From DSUN01 sp035527715 (lineage in GTDB: Bacteria; Planctomycetota; PUPC01; DSUN01): a stretch of 29,852 nucleotides of DNA. Positions 1 to 7,500 of this stretch are shown piece after piece. Under the pieces are notes generated by a model. That model worked only from the letters and a program-made list of their open reading frames with translations. It was not told where the DNA came from and did not search any database. Location of the stretch: contig DATKZY010000142.1 in the NCBI GenBank assembly GCA_035527715.1, forward strand, positions 1-29,852, written 5' to 3'. The position numbers were made by a program, and so were the translations under genes. Numbering within the stretch: position 1 is the first letter of the stretch; every line of letters starts with the position of its first letter.

Positions 1-37
1 GGGTGAGGGGGGCCGCAGGCTAGTTGCCAATCCTCTG

Positions 38-62
38 CTCCACCGACGCAAGGTCGGTGGGG
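38..62 (-). terminator. Hairpin just past the DUF362 gene, possible terminator
   Basis: A perfect 8-bp inverted repeat (40-47 with 53-60, 5-nt loop), extendable by a G-T and a C-G pair, lies about 10 nt beyond the stop of the DUF362 gene, the last gene of the long minus-strand array. No T-run follows it, so a classical intrinsic terminator is not proven. It could be a mRNA 3'-end stabiliser. The remaining bases at the left edge show nothing else. Confidence 0.35.
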
Positions 63-71
63 GCAGCATCT

Positions 72-1250
72 TCAGACTGCTGGACCACTGACCTTGCGTT
101 TCTTCCGCTTGTGGCGCATGTAGTCGTAGGCGCGGATGAACCACGACCGCTTCAGAGCGATGGCGTCGTGGGGACACAGTTCGTGGCAGCAGAAGCAGCG
201 GACGCATTTCGCGGGGTCAATGACCAGCCCGTCGCGGCGCTCGATGGCGTCGGCCGGACAGCTTCGCTGGCACAGCCCGCACCGCTTGCACAGCTCCTGG
301 ACGATCTCGGGCCTGACCGACACGCCCCTGCCGATGAGCTTCATGAGGAAGCCGGGGATCATCTCGAACGCGAAGTTCGACGGGCGCACGAAGTCGCGGA
401 CCACCGCCTCCTCGAGCGGCACGCCGACGACCTCGATCTTCCGCAGGTCGCCGACGCCGAGGCCGCGCTCCTCGGCCTGTTTCAGGAGCGGCACCGCCCG
501 CGCCCGGCAGCCGATGACGTGGCAGGCCACGGCGTCGGCCGCCACGCTGTCCTCGCTGGCGATGAGGAGGCCGAGGTGGCGGACCTTGCCGTGGCTGGGC
601 CCCTCGCCCTCCATCGCGAGGATGCCGTCAATGAGCGCCAGGCGGGGGCGAACGACCGCGTAGATGTCGAGGAAGGCCGCCCAGAGCTGGCGGGCCTTGG
701 GGGCGAGCTGGTGGACGCGGATCTTGCCGCCTCCGGGCAGGCAGCCGAGCAGGTTCTTGACGGCGCCCGAGTAGAGGGTCTGGCAGTGGGTCTTCAGCTT
801 CGCCAGCGAGACCACGACATCGGCCTCCCGCACGGCGCGGGCGAGGGCGAAGCGCTTGAGAATCACCGCCTCGGGGCACTCGACCGCGTCCGTGCCGCCG
901 GCGTCGAAGTCCTTGATCTCTGCCCCGGCATCCCGCGCGGCGGGGCCGACCTGGGTCTCCTCGAGCACGCGGTCCGTAATGTTCCACTGGACGCCGCCTG
1001 GGGAATCGCCGACCCATGCCTCCGCTCCCGCCTCGCGCACGGCGGCCACGGCGGCGCGGATGATCGTGGGGTGGGTGGTCACCGCGCGTTCCGGCGGCGC
1101 CGCGCGCAACAGGTTGGGCTTGAGCAGGACGCGCTGCCCGGGCTGAACCACGCGCCCCAGCCCGCCGATCAGGTCGAGCGCCTTCCGCACCGCGTCCTGG
1201 ACGCGGTTCGGCTCGTAGTCCTCGCAGCGAACGATGGCGACCTTAGTCAC
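72..1250 (-). CDS. DUF362 domain protein with C-terminal 2x[4Fe-4S] ferredoxin domain
   Basis: A 392-residue protein. Residues 1-300 match the DUF362 family: a KPNLL segment near 44-48, GDSP at 81-84 and KLKTH at 151-155 followed by GAVKNLLG. Residues 321-359 form a bacterial-type ferredoxin with two CxxCxxCxxxCP clusters (C321, C324, C327, C331; C349, C352, C355, C359), so two [4Fe-4S] centres are expected. The last residues are very basic. DUF362 proteins are of unproven function and are thought to be redox or iron-sulfur proteins in the cytoplasm. The GTG start at 1250 is chosen because the protein then begins TKVAIVRCEDYEP and lies 10 nt after the acyltransferase stop; a longer reading frame would overlap that gene deeply. 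It is the last gene of the array. Confidence 0.85.
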   Translation of the reverse strand: MTKVAIVRCEDYEPNRVQDAVRKALDLIGGLGRVVQPGQRVLLKPNLLRAAPPERAVTTHPTIIRAAVAAVREAGAEAWVGDSPGGVQWNITDRVLEETQVGPAARDAGAEIKDFDAGGTDAVECPEAVILKRFALARAVREADVVVSLAKLKTHCQTLYSGAVKNLLGCLPGGGKIRVHQLAPKARQLWAAFLDIYAVVRPRLALIDGILAMEGEGPSHGKVRHLGLLIASEDSVAADAVACHVIGCRARAVPLLKQAEERGLGVGDLRKIEVVGVPLEEAVVRDFVRPSNFAFEMIPGFLMKLIGRGVSVRPEIVQELCKRCGLCQRSCPADAIERRDGLVIDPAKCVRCFCCHELCPHDAIALKRSWFIRAYDYMRHKRKKRKVSGPAV

Positions 1251-1260
1251 AGCGTTCGTC

Positions 1261-1944
1261 TCACTCGGCGAAGGCGCTCCGCTCAGGGGGCAGGCCAAGC
1301 AGCTCCTCGGCCTTGCGGCTCGCCGCGGTGATGCCATCCTCGATCCGCTTGCGCCAGCCCTCCAGCTCCTCGGGGGTGAGCTTGGTGGGAACCAGGATGG
1401 CGTCGCCGTAGCAGATGACGGCTTCCGAGAAGGGCTTCGGGATGCGCATGCGGTCCCAGGACCGGAACTGCCAGAACCACTGGGAGGCGAAGCCCATGGG
1501 CACAACGGGGCAGCCGCTGCGCTGCCCGAGGATGGCGATGCCGACCTGTGCGATGCAGCGGGGGCCGCGCGGGCCGTCGGGCGTGAAGCCCACGCCGTGC
1601 CCCCTGCGCATCATGAAGATGAGCTCGATGAGGCCGCGCACGCCGCCGCGCGTGGTCGAGCCGCGCACCGGCGTGTAGCCGATGCGGCGCACCGCGCGGG
1701 CCACCAGCTCGGCGTCCGCGTGCTCGCCGGTGAAGGTGCCGCCGTCGCAATGGCGATGGTGGTAGAGCGTGGGCAGCATCTCGTAGTGCCACGAGGCGAA
1801 GGCGATGGCGCCGTACTGCTTCTCGAGTTCCTCGAGGTGCTCGTCGCCGTGGACCTCGAGGCGGAGGCTGCGGTACACCACGCCCCAGAGCCACGAGCCG
1901 ACCCACTCGGCGAGGAACCACTCGAGTCGTCGCGATCGCGCCAT
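1261..1944 (-). CDS. DUF374-type lysophospholipid acyltransferase family protein
   Basis: A 227-residue protein of the LPLAT superfamily, DUF374 branch. The evidence is ASWHYEML at 50-57 (the catalytic-His block, H53), RGSTTRGG at 94-101 and TPDGPRGP at 121-128, the signature of DUF374 proteins related to lipid A acyltransferases. The N-terminus is moderately hydrophobic (WFLAEWVGSWLWGVVY, 9-24), fitting peripheral or single-pass association with the inner membrane. Family members transfer acyl groups to lipid A precursors or lysophospholipids; the substrate here cannot be read from sequence. The gene starts at an ATG 28 nt after the M16 peptidase stop and is probably co-transcribed. It suggests, but does not prove, a Gram-negative envelope. 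Confidence 0.85.
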   Translation of the reverse strand: MARSRRLEWFLAEWVGSWLWGVVYRSLRLEVHGDEHLEELEKQYGAIAFASWHYEMLPTLYHHRHCDGGTFTGEHADAELVARAVRRIGYTPVRGSTTRGGVRGLIELIFMMRRGHGVGFTPDGPRGPRCIAQVGIAILGQRSGCPVVPMGFASQWFWQFRSWDRMRIPKPFSEAVICYGDAILVPTKLTPEELEGWRKRIEDGITAASRKAEELLGLPPERSAFAE

Positions 1945-1972
1945 GGGCCAACCGCTCCGAAGGGCCTTCCGT

Positions 1973-3262
1973 TCACCGCGCGACGGCGCGTCGGATGCGC
2001 CGGCGCTGGAGCCAGGAGGTGGGTCCGACGACGACCAGGCTCCGCCGCGCCGGCTGGAACACCTCGCGAGCCGTCCGCAGAATCTCCTCGGCCGTCACCT
2101 GCTTCAGCCGCTCGGCCTCGTCCGTGGGCGTGACCACCCGCTCGGGCGACAGCAGGATCTCCCGCACGCCGAGCCACTCCGCCACGTCGGGAGGGCTGTC
2201 CTCGAGGATTTCCATGTTGCAGGCCACGCGCTCCTTGATGATCTGGAGCTGCTCCTCGGCGATGCCTTCGTCGGCGAGGCGGTGGACTTCCTCCGCAGCG
2301 GCCTCGACGGTGGCGGCCACCTTGCCGCGGCTCGTCGTCGTCGCCACCTCGACCCACCCGCAGTCCGAGAACAGCGTCGTGCCGGCCGACACATCGTAGA
2401 CCAAGCCGTCCCGCTCGCGCAAGCGCGAGAACAGACGCGAGGTCACGCCGCCGCCCAGGATGTCGCTGATGACGACGACGGGATACACCCGTGGGTCGTG
2501 GTAGGAGCAGGCCTTGTGGCAGAGCTTGAGGTAGGCCATCTGGGTGCGCGCGGCCCGGAAGAGGTGGCGGGGAGCCGCCTGGTCGTCGTCCAGGCGGGCG
2601 CAGGCGACGGGCTCGCCGGCCTCCAGCGCGCCGAATGCGTCGCCGAGTTGCCCCATCACGTCGGCCTCGGCGAAGTTGCCTGCCACGCAGAGCACGAGGT
2701 TGCGGGCCGTCAGGAAGCGACGGTAATGGGCCTCGAGGTCGTCGCGGTGGAGGCGGGCCACGTTGGCCTCGGTGCCCAGGCAGCGGAAGGCGTGGGCGTG
2801 CTCGGGCCACATGAGCTGCTGGGCGAGCTCGTCTATGCTCACCCCATCCCCGGTCATGTCGCGGTACTGGCCCATCTCCTCGAGCACGACCTTCCGCTCG
2901 ATCTCCACGTGCTCCTCGGCGAAGCGGGGATGCAGCAGGACCTCAGCGAGCAGCGCGAGGGCGTGGGCGAAGTGGCGGCTGTGGGCGCCGGCCACGACCT
3001 CGGTGTACTCGGGCATCGTGGCGCCGTTGAGCTCCAGGCCGTGGGCGTCGATCGCGCGGGAGAGCGCCTCGGGGTCGGGGAAGCGCTCCGTGCCCTTGAA
3101 GAGCACGTGCTCGACGAAGTGCGAGAGGCCGTTCTGCTCGGGCGTCTCGAAGCGCGGTCCCATGCGCAGGTAGGCGATGGCGATGGCCGAGTGGAGGCTG
3201 GGCATGCGCACGCACAGCACCCTCAAGCCGTTCGCCAGGACCTCTCGCCTGCATTCCACCAT
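1973..3262 (-). CDS. M16 family (insulinase/PqqL/MPP-like) zinc metallopeptidase
   Basis: A 429-residue protein with the usual length of a two-domain M16B peptidase. The inverted zinc motif HxxEH is H48-F-V-E51-H52, within SHFVEHVLFKGT. The third zinc ligand expected about 76 residues later is E128 or E129 (VVLEEM). The second, non-catalytic M16 domain occupies roughly 200-429, including the SxLFxxLRExxGLVY-like segment SRLFSRLRERDGLVYDV. No signal peptide is visible, so it is probably cytoplasmic. It may degrade peptides or act as a processing protease; the substrate is unknown. It follows pheS by 70 nt, where pheT would normally be expected. Confidence 0.92.
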   Translation of the reverse strand: MVECRREVLANGLRVLCVRMPSLHSAIAIAYLRMGPRFETPEQNGLSHFVEHVLFKGTERFPDPEALSRAIDAHGLELNGATMPEYTEVVAGAHSRHFAHALALLAEVLLHPRFAEEHVEIERKVVLEEMGQYRDMTGDGVSIDELAQQLMWPEHAHAFRCLGTEANVARLHRDDLEAHYRRFLTARNLVLCVAGNFAEADVMGQLGDAFGALEAGEPVACARLDDDQAAPRHLFRAARTQMAYLKLCHKACSYHDPRVYPVVVISDILGGGVTSRLFSRLRERDGLVYDVSAGTTLFSDCGWVEVATTTSRGKVAATVEAAAEEVHRLADEGIAEEQLQIIKERVACNMEILEDSPPDVAEWLGVREILLSPERVVTPTDEAERLKQVTAEEILRTAREVFQPARRSLVVVGPTSWLQRRRIRRAVAR

Positions 3263-3332
3263 GACTTGCCGCCACCTGGGGTCGTGGGGCTCGCGGCCGG
3301 CCCGGTTGGGGGGAGAGAGCGGAGAGCCGGCC

Positions 3333-4322
3333 TCAGAACTGCTCGAGGAACCGCAGGTCGTTCTCCAGGAGCAGCCGGATGTCGGGGATGCCGTACTTGA
3401 GCAGGGCCACGCGATCGATGCCCATGCCGAAGGCGAAGCCCGTGTAGCGCTCGGCGTCGTAGCCCACGGCCTCCAGCACCTTGGGATGGACCATGCCGGC
3501 CCCCAGGAGCTCGAGCCACCGCCGCTCGCCGCCGATGTCGCAGCACACGTCCACCTCGGCGCTCGGCTCGGTGAAGGGGAAAAACGACGGACGGAAGCGG
3601 GTCTCGGTCTGCGGGCCGAAGAGCTCGCGCATGGCCATCGCCAGCACGCCCTTCAGGTCGGCAAACGTCACGTCCTCCCCGATCACGAGGCCCTCGATCT
3701 GGTGGAAGACGGGCGAATGCGTGGCGTCGGGCGTGTCGGGCCGGAATACCCTCCCCGGCACGACCACGCGGATCGGCGGCCGACGCTGCTCCATCACGCG
3801 GATCTGGACCGGCGAGGTGTGGGAGCGTAGCAGCATGTCGCCCTCGACGTAGAACGTGTCGAAGCTGTCGTGCGACGGGTGCTCGGCCGGGATGTTGAGG
3901 GCCTCGAAGTTGTAGTACTCGAGTTCGACCTCCGGCCCCTCGACCGCCTCGAACCCCAGGCGGGCGAACACCTCGCGCAGCTCGGCCTCGGCCTGCCGCA
4001 GCGGGTGCTCGTGCCCGATGGCACGGCACCTGCCGGGAACAGTGATGTCGAGCGCGGGCCTCGCGGCCTGCGTGCGGGCGCTCCCAAGCACCCCGCGCCG
4101 CGCGGCCAACGCGTCCTCGATGGCTGCCTTGGCTTCGTTGGCGAGTTGGCCTGCGGCCCGCCGCTCCTCCGGCGGGAGGCCGGCAAGCCGCTGCATGAGG
4201 CACTTGAGCGCGCCGCTGCGCCCGAGGCAGGCGACTCGCGCCTGCTCGAGCTCCTCGAGCGTGCTCGCTCGCCCGATGCGGGCGAGCGCCTCGTCACGTG
4301 CCTGTCGCAACGCGTCGTGCAC
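3333..4322 (-). CDS. pheS: Phenylalanine--tRNA ligase alpha subunit
   Basis: A 329-residue class II synthetase subunit that charges tRNA-Phe in a complex with the beta subunit. An N-terminal coiled coil covers about 1-85. The catalytic core starts near 95, with EYYNFEALNIPAEHP at 135-149, motif 2 at about 189-211 (GRVFRPDTPDATHSPVFHQIE), FPFTEPSAEVDV at 248-259 and motif 3 GFAFGMGIDRVALLKYG at 295-311. The start is GTG, 24 nt after the rplT stop, with GAGGG upstream. The partner gene pheT, usually next, is not in this window; an M16 peptidase gene is there instead. The subunit cannot work alone, so pheT must be elsewhere. Confidence 0.97.
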   Translation of the reverse strand: MHDALRQARDEALARIGRASTLEELEQARVACLGRSGALKCLMQRLAGLPPEERRAAGQLANEAKAAIEDALAARRGVLGSARTQAARPALDITVPGRCRAIGHEHPLRQAEAELREVFARLGFEAVEGPEVELEYYNFEALNIPAEHPSHDSFDTFYVEGDMLLRSHTSPVQIRVMEQRRPPIRVVVPGRVFRPDTPDATHSPVFHQIEGLVIGEDVTFADLKGVLAMAMRELFGPQTETRFRPSFFPFTEPSAEVDVCCDIGGERRWLELLGAGMVHPKVLEAVGYDAERYTGFAFGMGIDRVALLKYGIPDIRLLLENDLRFLEQF

Positions 4323-4346
4323 GGGGCTGCCCTCGGGAAGCGCGCT

Positions 4347-4703
4347 CTAGCTCGCGGCGCCGCGGGCCACGGCGACCAGGCGGTCGAACCCGACGGCGTC
4401 CGCGATGGCGATCTCGGCGAGCATCTTGCGGTTCACCGCCACGCCGGCCTTGGCCAGCCCGTGGATGAAGCGATTGTAGGCAATGCCTCGCTGGCGGCAT
4501 GCGGCGTTGACGCGGACAATCCACAGGGCGCGGAACTCGCGCTTGCGGTCGCGCCGGTCGCGGTAGGCGTAGGCGAGCGACCGGGTGACTGCCTGCTTCG
4601 CGAAGCGGTACAGGCGGGACCGTGCGCCCCAGTATCCGCTGGCGGCCTTGAGGATGCGCTTGTGTCGCCGGCGCCGCGCCGGCGACCGGGTCACTCTGGG
4701 CAT
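4347..4703 (-). CDS. rplT: 50S ribosomal protein L20
   Basis: A 118-residue protein with the standard L20 length and sequence: a very basic N-terminal tail (PRVTRSPARRRRHKRILK), the GYWGARSRLYR block, YRDRRDRKREFRALWIVRVN and YNRFIHGLAKAGV. L20 binds 23S rRNA domain I, is needed for early 50S assembly and in several bacteria represses its own operon by binding the mRNA leader. It starts at ATG with AGGAG 8 nt upstream and lies 21 nt after rpmI, the standard infC-rpmI-rplT order. Confidence 0.98.
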   Translation of the reverse strand: MPRVTRSPARRRRHKRILKAASGYWGARSRLYRFAKQAVTRSLAYAYRDRRDRKREFRALWIVRVNAACRQRGIAYNRFIHGLAKAGVAVNRKMLAEIAIADAVGFDRLVAVARGAAS

Positions 4704-4724
4704 GGCTGGGTCTCCTGGGCGGCT

Positions 4725-4922
4725 CTAGCCGCCCGAAAGGGCACGAATCATCGTCTTCCCGATCCGGCCGTCCACACCAGTCGGGCGGCTGAGGGCGCGA
4801 CGCCGCTTGGCGTTCTTCGAGCTCATCAGGTGGCTCTTGCCGCTCTTGCGGCGGACGAGCTTGCCGCGGCGCGTGACACGGATGCGCGCCTGCAAGCCCT
4901 TGTGGGTCTTCCGCTTTGGCAT
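4725..4922 (-). CDS. rpmI: 50S ribosomal protein L35
   Basis: A 65-residue basic protein that begins PKRKTHKGLQARIRVTRRGK and continues RRKSGKSHLMSSKNAKRRR, the characteristic L35 pattern. It is a small structural protein of the 50S subunit. The ATG start has a GAGGA Shine-Dalgarno element 8 nt upstream. It sits between infC and rplT as in most bacteria. The 103-nt spacer upstream holds a stable stem-loop (separate entry). Confidence 0.97.
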   Translation of the reverse strand: MPKRKTHKGLQARIRVTRRGKLVRRKSGKSHLMSSKNAKRRRALSRPTGVDGRIGKTMIRALSGG

Positions 4923-4950
4923 GGCTTACTTCCTCATCCGAGAGGTTGCC

Positions 4951-5001
4951 CGCCGCGGTTGCGCAACGTCGCCCAGCCCTGCTCGCCGGGCAACCGTGGC
5001 G
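4951..5001 (-). promoter_or_regulatory. Stem-loop in infC-rpmI spacer, candidate L20 autoregulatory site
   Basis: In the minus-strand RNA, 4990-5001 pairs with 4951-4962: CGGTTGC with GCAACCG (7 bp), one C-A mismatch, then four more pairs. The loop is 27 nt. In E. coli and Bacillus, L20 represses the rpmI-rplT genes through structured RNA before the cistrons, so this position is where such a site would be expected. Its identity as an L20 operator is inference from position and structure only. Confidence 0.4.
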
Positions 5002-5025
5002 ATGTGGAGAGCCGGGACGCCCGGC

Positions 5026-5532
5026 CTATTTCGAGACGAGTATCATCGTCATCCGCCGGCCTTCGATGTGCGCCTGGCTCTCGATCTTGACGACGTCCTC
5101 GAGCTGGGCGGCGAACTTGGCAAGCACGTCGTGGCCGAGCTCCCGGTGGGCCATCTCGCGGCCCTTGAAGAACACGTTCACCTGGATCTTGTCGCCAAGC
5201 GACAGGAGCTTTCGCGCGTGCCGGGCCTTCACCTCCAGGTCGTGATCGCCCGTCTTCGGGTGCAGGCGAATCTCCTTGGTGTGGACCCTGTGGTGATGGG
5301 TCTTCGCCTGGTGGGCGCGCTTCTTCTGGCGGTACTTGTACTTCCCGTAGTCCATCAGCTTGCACACGGGCGGGACCGCCTGGGGGGCCACCTCGACAAG
5401 GTCGAGGGTGCCCTCGCGCGCGATGTACAGCGCGTCGCCGAGCGACTTGATGCCCAGTTGCTCGCCTTCCAGGCCGATGAGGCGCACCTGTGGGCTACGA
5501 ATCTGCTCGTTGAGCTTGAGATCCTGGGAAAT
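5026..5532 (-). CDS. infC: Translation initiation factor IF-3, ATT start
   Basis: A 168-residue protein. The N-domain (about 1-80) begins SQDLKLNEQIRSPQVRLI and contains LVEVAPQAVPPVCKLMDYGKYKY. The C-domain (about 85-168) has the KEIRLHPKTGDHDLEVKARHARKLL block and ends EGRRMTMILVSK. IF3 binds the 30S subunit, blocks subunit joining and checks start codons. The only start that fits is ATT at 5532: AGGAGGT (5540-5546) lies 9 nt upstream, overlapping the thrS stop, and no in-frame ATG, GTG or TTG lies between the thrS stop and that codon. An AUU start is the known hallmark of infC in many bacteria and makes the gene self-regulating, because IF3 rejects its own start. Confidence 0.96.
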   Translation of the reverse strand: MSQDLKLNEQIRSPQVRLIGLEGEQLGIKSLGDALYIAREGTLDLVEVAPQAVPPVCKLMDYGKYKYRQKKRAHQAKTHHHRVHTKEIRLHPKTGDHDLEVKARHARKLLSLGDKIQVNVFFKGREMAHRELGHDVLAKFAAQLEDVVKIESQAHIEGRRMTMILVSK

Positions 5533-5546
5533 TGGTACACCACCTC

Positions 5547-7298
5547 CTATCTTGTCTTGAGTGCGATTTCCCTGCGCACCTGCTCCACGAATTCGTCGAG
5601 CGGCCGCGCCCCGGTGTCGCCCTGGCCGCGCGCTCGCACGGCCACGGTGCGGCCGGCCGCCTCGCGCTGGCCGACTACGGCCACGTAGGGAACCTTCTCG
5701 AGCGTCGCCTCGCGGATCTTGTGCCCGATCTTCTCGCTGCGGCCGTCCACGGTGGCCCGAACGCCCGCCGCAACGAGGGCCCGGTGGACCTCTGCGGCGT
5801 AGCCCGCCTGGGCCTCGGTGATGGGGGCCACGCGCACCTGCTCCGGCGCCAGCCACACGGGGAAGGCGCCCGCGAAGTGCTCCAGCAACACGGCGAGGAA
5901 CCGCTCGATGGCCCCGTAGACCACGCGGTGAATCATCACGGGCCGGTGCCGCTGATTGTCGGCCCCGACGTAGGTGAGGTCGAATTTCTCGGGCATCGCG
6001 AAGTCGAGCTGGATCGTGGCGCACTGCCACGTGCGCTGGAGCGCGTCGCGGACGTGGAAGTCGATCTTCGGGCCGTAGAACGCCCCGTCGCCCTCATTGA
6101 CCTTGTAGGGCAGTCCCTTGGCATCCAGGGCCGCGCGGAGCCCCTTCGTGGCCGCTTCCCAGGCCTCGTCGCTGCCGATGGATTTCGCGGGACGGGTCGA
6201 GAGCTCCAGGTGATACGGCAGCCCGAAGGTGGAGTATACCGTGTCCACGAGGTTCATGACCCCCAGCACCTCGTCTCGGATCTGGTCTGGGGTCATGAAG
6301 ATGTGGGCGTCGTCCTGGGTGAATTGGCGGACACGCAGCAGGCCGTGGAGCTCGCCCGACTTCTCGTGGCGGTGGACGACGCCGACCTCGGCGACCCGAA
6401 GCGGGAACTCGCGGTAGCTGTGCAGGCGGCTGCGATAGTAGAGCATGGCGCCCACGCAGTTCATGGGCTTGATCGCGTATTCCTCGCCGTCAATCTCCGT
6501 GATGTACATCTTGTCGCGGTAGTTTTCCCAGTGCCCGGACTGCTCCCAGCAGGCTTTCCTGAGGAGGATCGGGGTGCGAAGCTGCACGTAGCCGTGCTGG
6601 GTGTGGAGCTGGTTCCAGAAGGCCATGAGCTCGTTCCAGACGACCATCCCCTTGGGGTGGAAGAGCGGGAACCCGGGGCCTTCGTCGTGGAGGCTGAAGA
6701 GGTCGAGGTCCTTGCCCAGCTTGCGGTGGTCGCGCCGCCGTGCCTCCTCGAGGAGGCGGAGATGCTCGTCGAGTTCCTCCTGCGTGGGGTAGGCGGTGCC
6801 GTAGATGCGGGTGAGCATGGGGTTGCGCTCGTCGCCGCGCCAGTAGGCTCCGGCAATGCTCAGGAGCTTGAAGGCCGGGACGGCCCCGGTGCTGGGCAGA
6901 TGCGGGCCGCGGCACAGGTCGAAGAAGTCGCCCTGCTCGTAGATGCTCACCGTGCCGTCGGGGAGTTCCTGGAGGCGCGCCACCTTGTAGGTCTGCCCTG
7001 CCTCTTCCATGCGGCGCACGCCCTGGCCGCGGTCGAGCTCAACACGGACGAGAGGGATGTCCTCCTGGATGATGCGCCGCATCTCCGCTTCGACGCGGGC
7101 GAGGTCCTCTTCCGTGATGGGGCGGGGCAGGTCGAAGTCGTAGTAGAAGCCGTCGCCAATGGCCGGCCCGATGTCGAGGCGGGTGCCGGGAAACAGGCGC
7201 AGCACGGCGTGGGCCAGGACGTGCGAGGCCGTGTGGCGAACCACGTCGAGCGCCTGGGCAGCGGCCGGCTCGTGGGCATCTGGTGTGTCGTTGGCCAT
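5547..7298 (-). CDS. thrS: Threonine--tRNA ligase lacking the TGS domain
   Basis: A 583-residue class II synthetase. The editing domain (about 15-190) keeps its HxxxH site (H22, H26) and the C129-x3-H133 pair (CRGPH), so it should hydrolyse Ser-tRNA-Thr. The catalytic domain holds the zinc ligands C281 (PMNCVGAM), H332 (DDAHIF) and H457 (MIHRVVYG), each 53-54 residues earlier than in the E. coli enzyme. The anticodon-binding domain covers about 480-583. The offset equals the missing N-terminal TGS domain of about 60 residues. The tRNA-Val gene ends only 68 nt upstream, so there is no room for a longer start. TGS-less ThrRS enzymes exist in some lineages. The stop codon overlaps the start of the infC ribosome-binding site. 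Confidence 0.97.
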   Translation of the reverse strand: MANDTPDAHEPAAAQALDVVRHTASHVLAHAVLRLFPGTRLDIGPAIGDGFYYDFDLPRPITEEDLARVEAEMRRIIQEDIPLVRVELDRGQGVRRMEEAGQTYKVARLQELPDGTVSIYEQGDFFDLCRGPHLPSTGAVPAFKLLSIAGAYWRGDERNPMLTRIYGTAYPTQEELDEHLRLLEEARRRDHRKLGKDLDLFSLHDEGPGFPLFHPKGMVVWNELMAFWNQLHTQHGYVQLRTPILLRKACWEQSGHWENYRDKMYITEIDGEEYAIKPMNCVGAMLYYRSRLHSYREFPLRVAEVGVVHRHEKSGELHGLLRVRQFTQDDAHIFMTPDQIRDEVLGVMNLVDTVYSTFGLPYHLELSTRPAKSIGSDEAWEAATKGLRAALDAKGLPYKVNEGDGAFYGPKIDFHVRDALQRTWQCATIQLDFAMPEKFDLTYVGADNQRHRPVMIHRVVYGAIERFLAVLLEHFAGAFPVWLAPEQVRVAPITEAQAGYAAEVHRALVAAGVRATVDGRSEKIGHKIREATLEKVPYVAVVGQREAAGRTVAVRARGQGDTGARPLDEFVEQVRREIALKTR

Positions 7299-7327
7299 GG
7301 CGACGCTTTCCCTGCTACATGTCGAAT

Positions 7328-7357
7328 GGCCGGCTCGGTGGCATCCGCCAGCCGGCC
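7328..7357 (-). other. Inverted repeat between tRNA-Val and thrS
   Basis: GGCCGGCT (7328-7335) and AGCCGGCC (7350-7357) form a perfect 8-bp stem, with an inner CGG/CCG stem and a 2-nt bulge. It lies 10 nt after the tRNA 3' CCA and about 30 nt before the thrS start on the minus strand. No T-run follows. It may help tRNA 3' processing or attenuate thrS; nothing like a T-box is visible. Confidence 0.4.
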
Positions 7358-7366
7358 GGCCGTGCG

Positions 7367-7443
7367 TGGTGGGCGATACTGGATTCGAACCAGTGACCTC
7401 TAGCTTGTCGAGCTAGCGCTCTAGCCAACTGAGCTAATCGCCC
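7367..7443 (-). tRNA. tRNA-Val (anticodon GAC), CCA encoded, C33
   Basis: A 77-nt cloverleaf read on the minus strand: acceptor GGGCGAT pairs with ATCGCCC, D stem GCTC/GAGC, anticodon stem CTAGC/GCTAG, variable loop AGGTC, T arm ACTGG-TTCGAAT-CCAGT, then A73 and an encoded CCA. The 7-nt anticodon loop is TCGACAA, giving anticodon GAC (reads GUC and GUU). Position 33, almost always T, is C here. The gene sits between rplQ and thrS, all on the same strand, and is probably cut from the ribosomal protein transcript. A 6-bp inverted repeat (7460-7465 with 7475-7480) lies between rplQ and the tRNA. Confidence 0.95.
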
Positions 7444-7500
7444 CACCGAAGGACAGGCTGACGGCCGGAGACCCGCCGTCGGCGCCCGGCTGCCTGCGGC

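Noticed and set aside
1805..3400. A 531-codon plus-strand open frame opposite the M16 peptidase
   Set aside because: High GC removes stops in the complementary frame; the product is low-complexity and matches no family.
5026..6030. A 334-residue extended IF3
   Set aside because: The extra N-terminal part is thrS read out of frame and is Arg/Gly/Pro-rich; the ribosome-binding site points to ATT at 5532.
5532..7403. A 623-codon plus-strand open frame antisense to thrS, ending in a YWIRTSDL-like peptide
   Set aside because: It is the shadow of thrS, whose domains and zinc ligands are unmistakable; the terminal peptide is the well-known artefact of translating a tRNA gene antisense.
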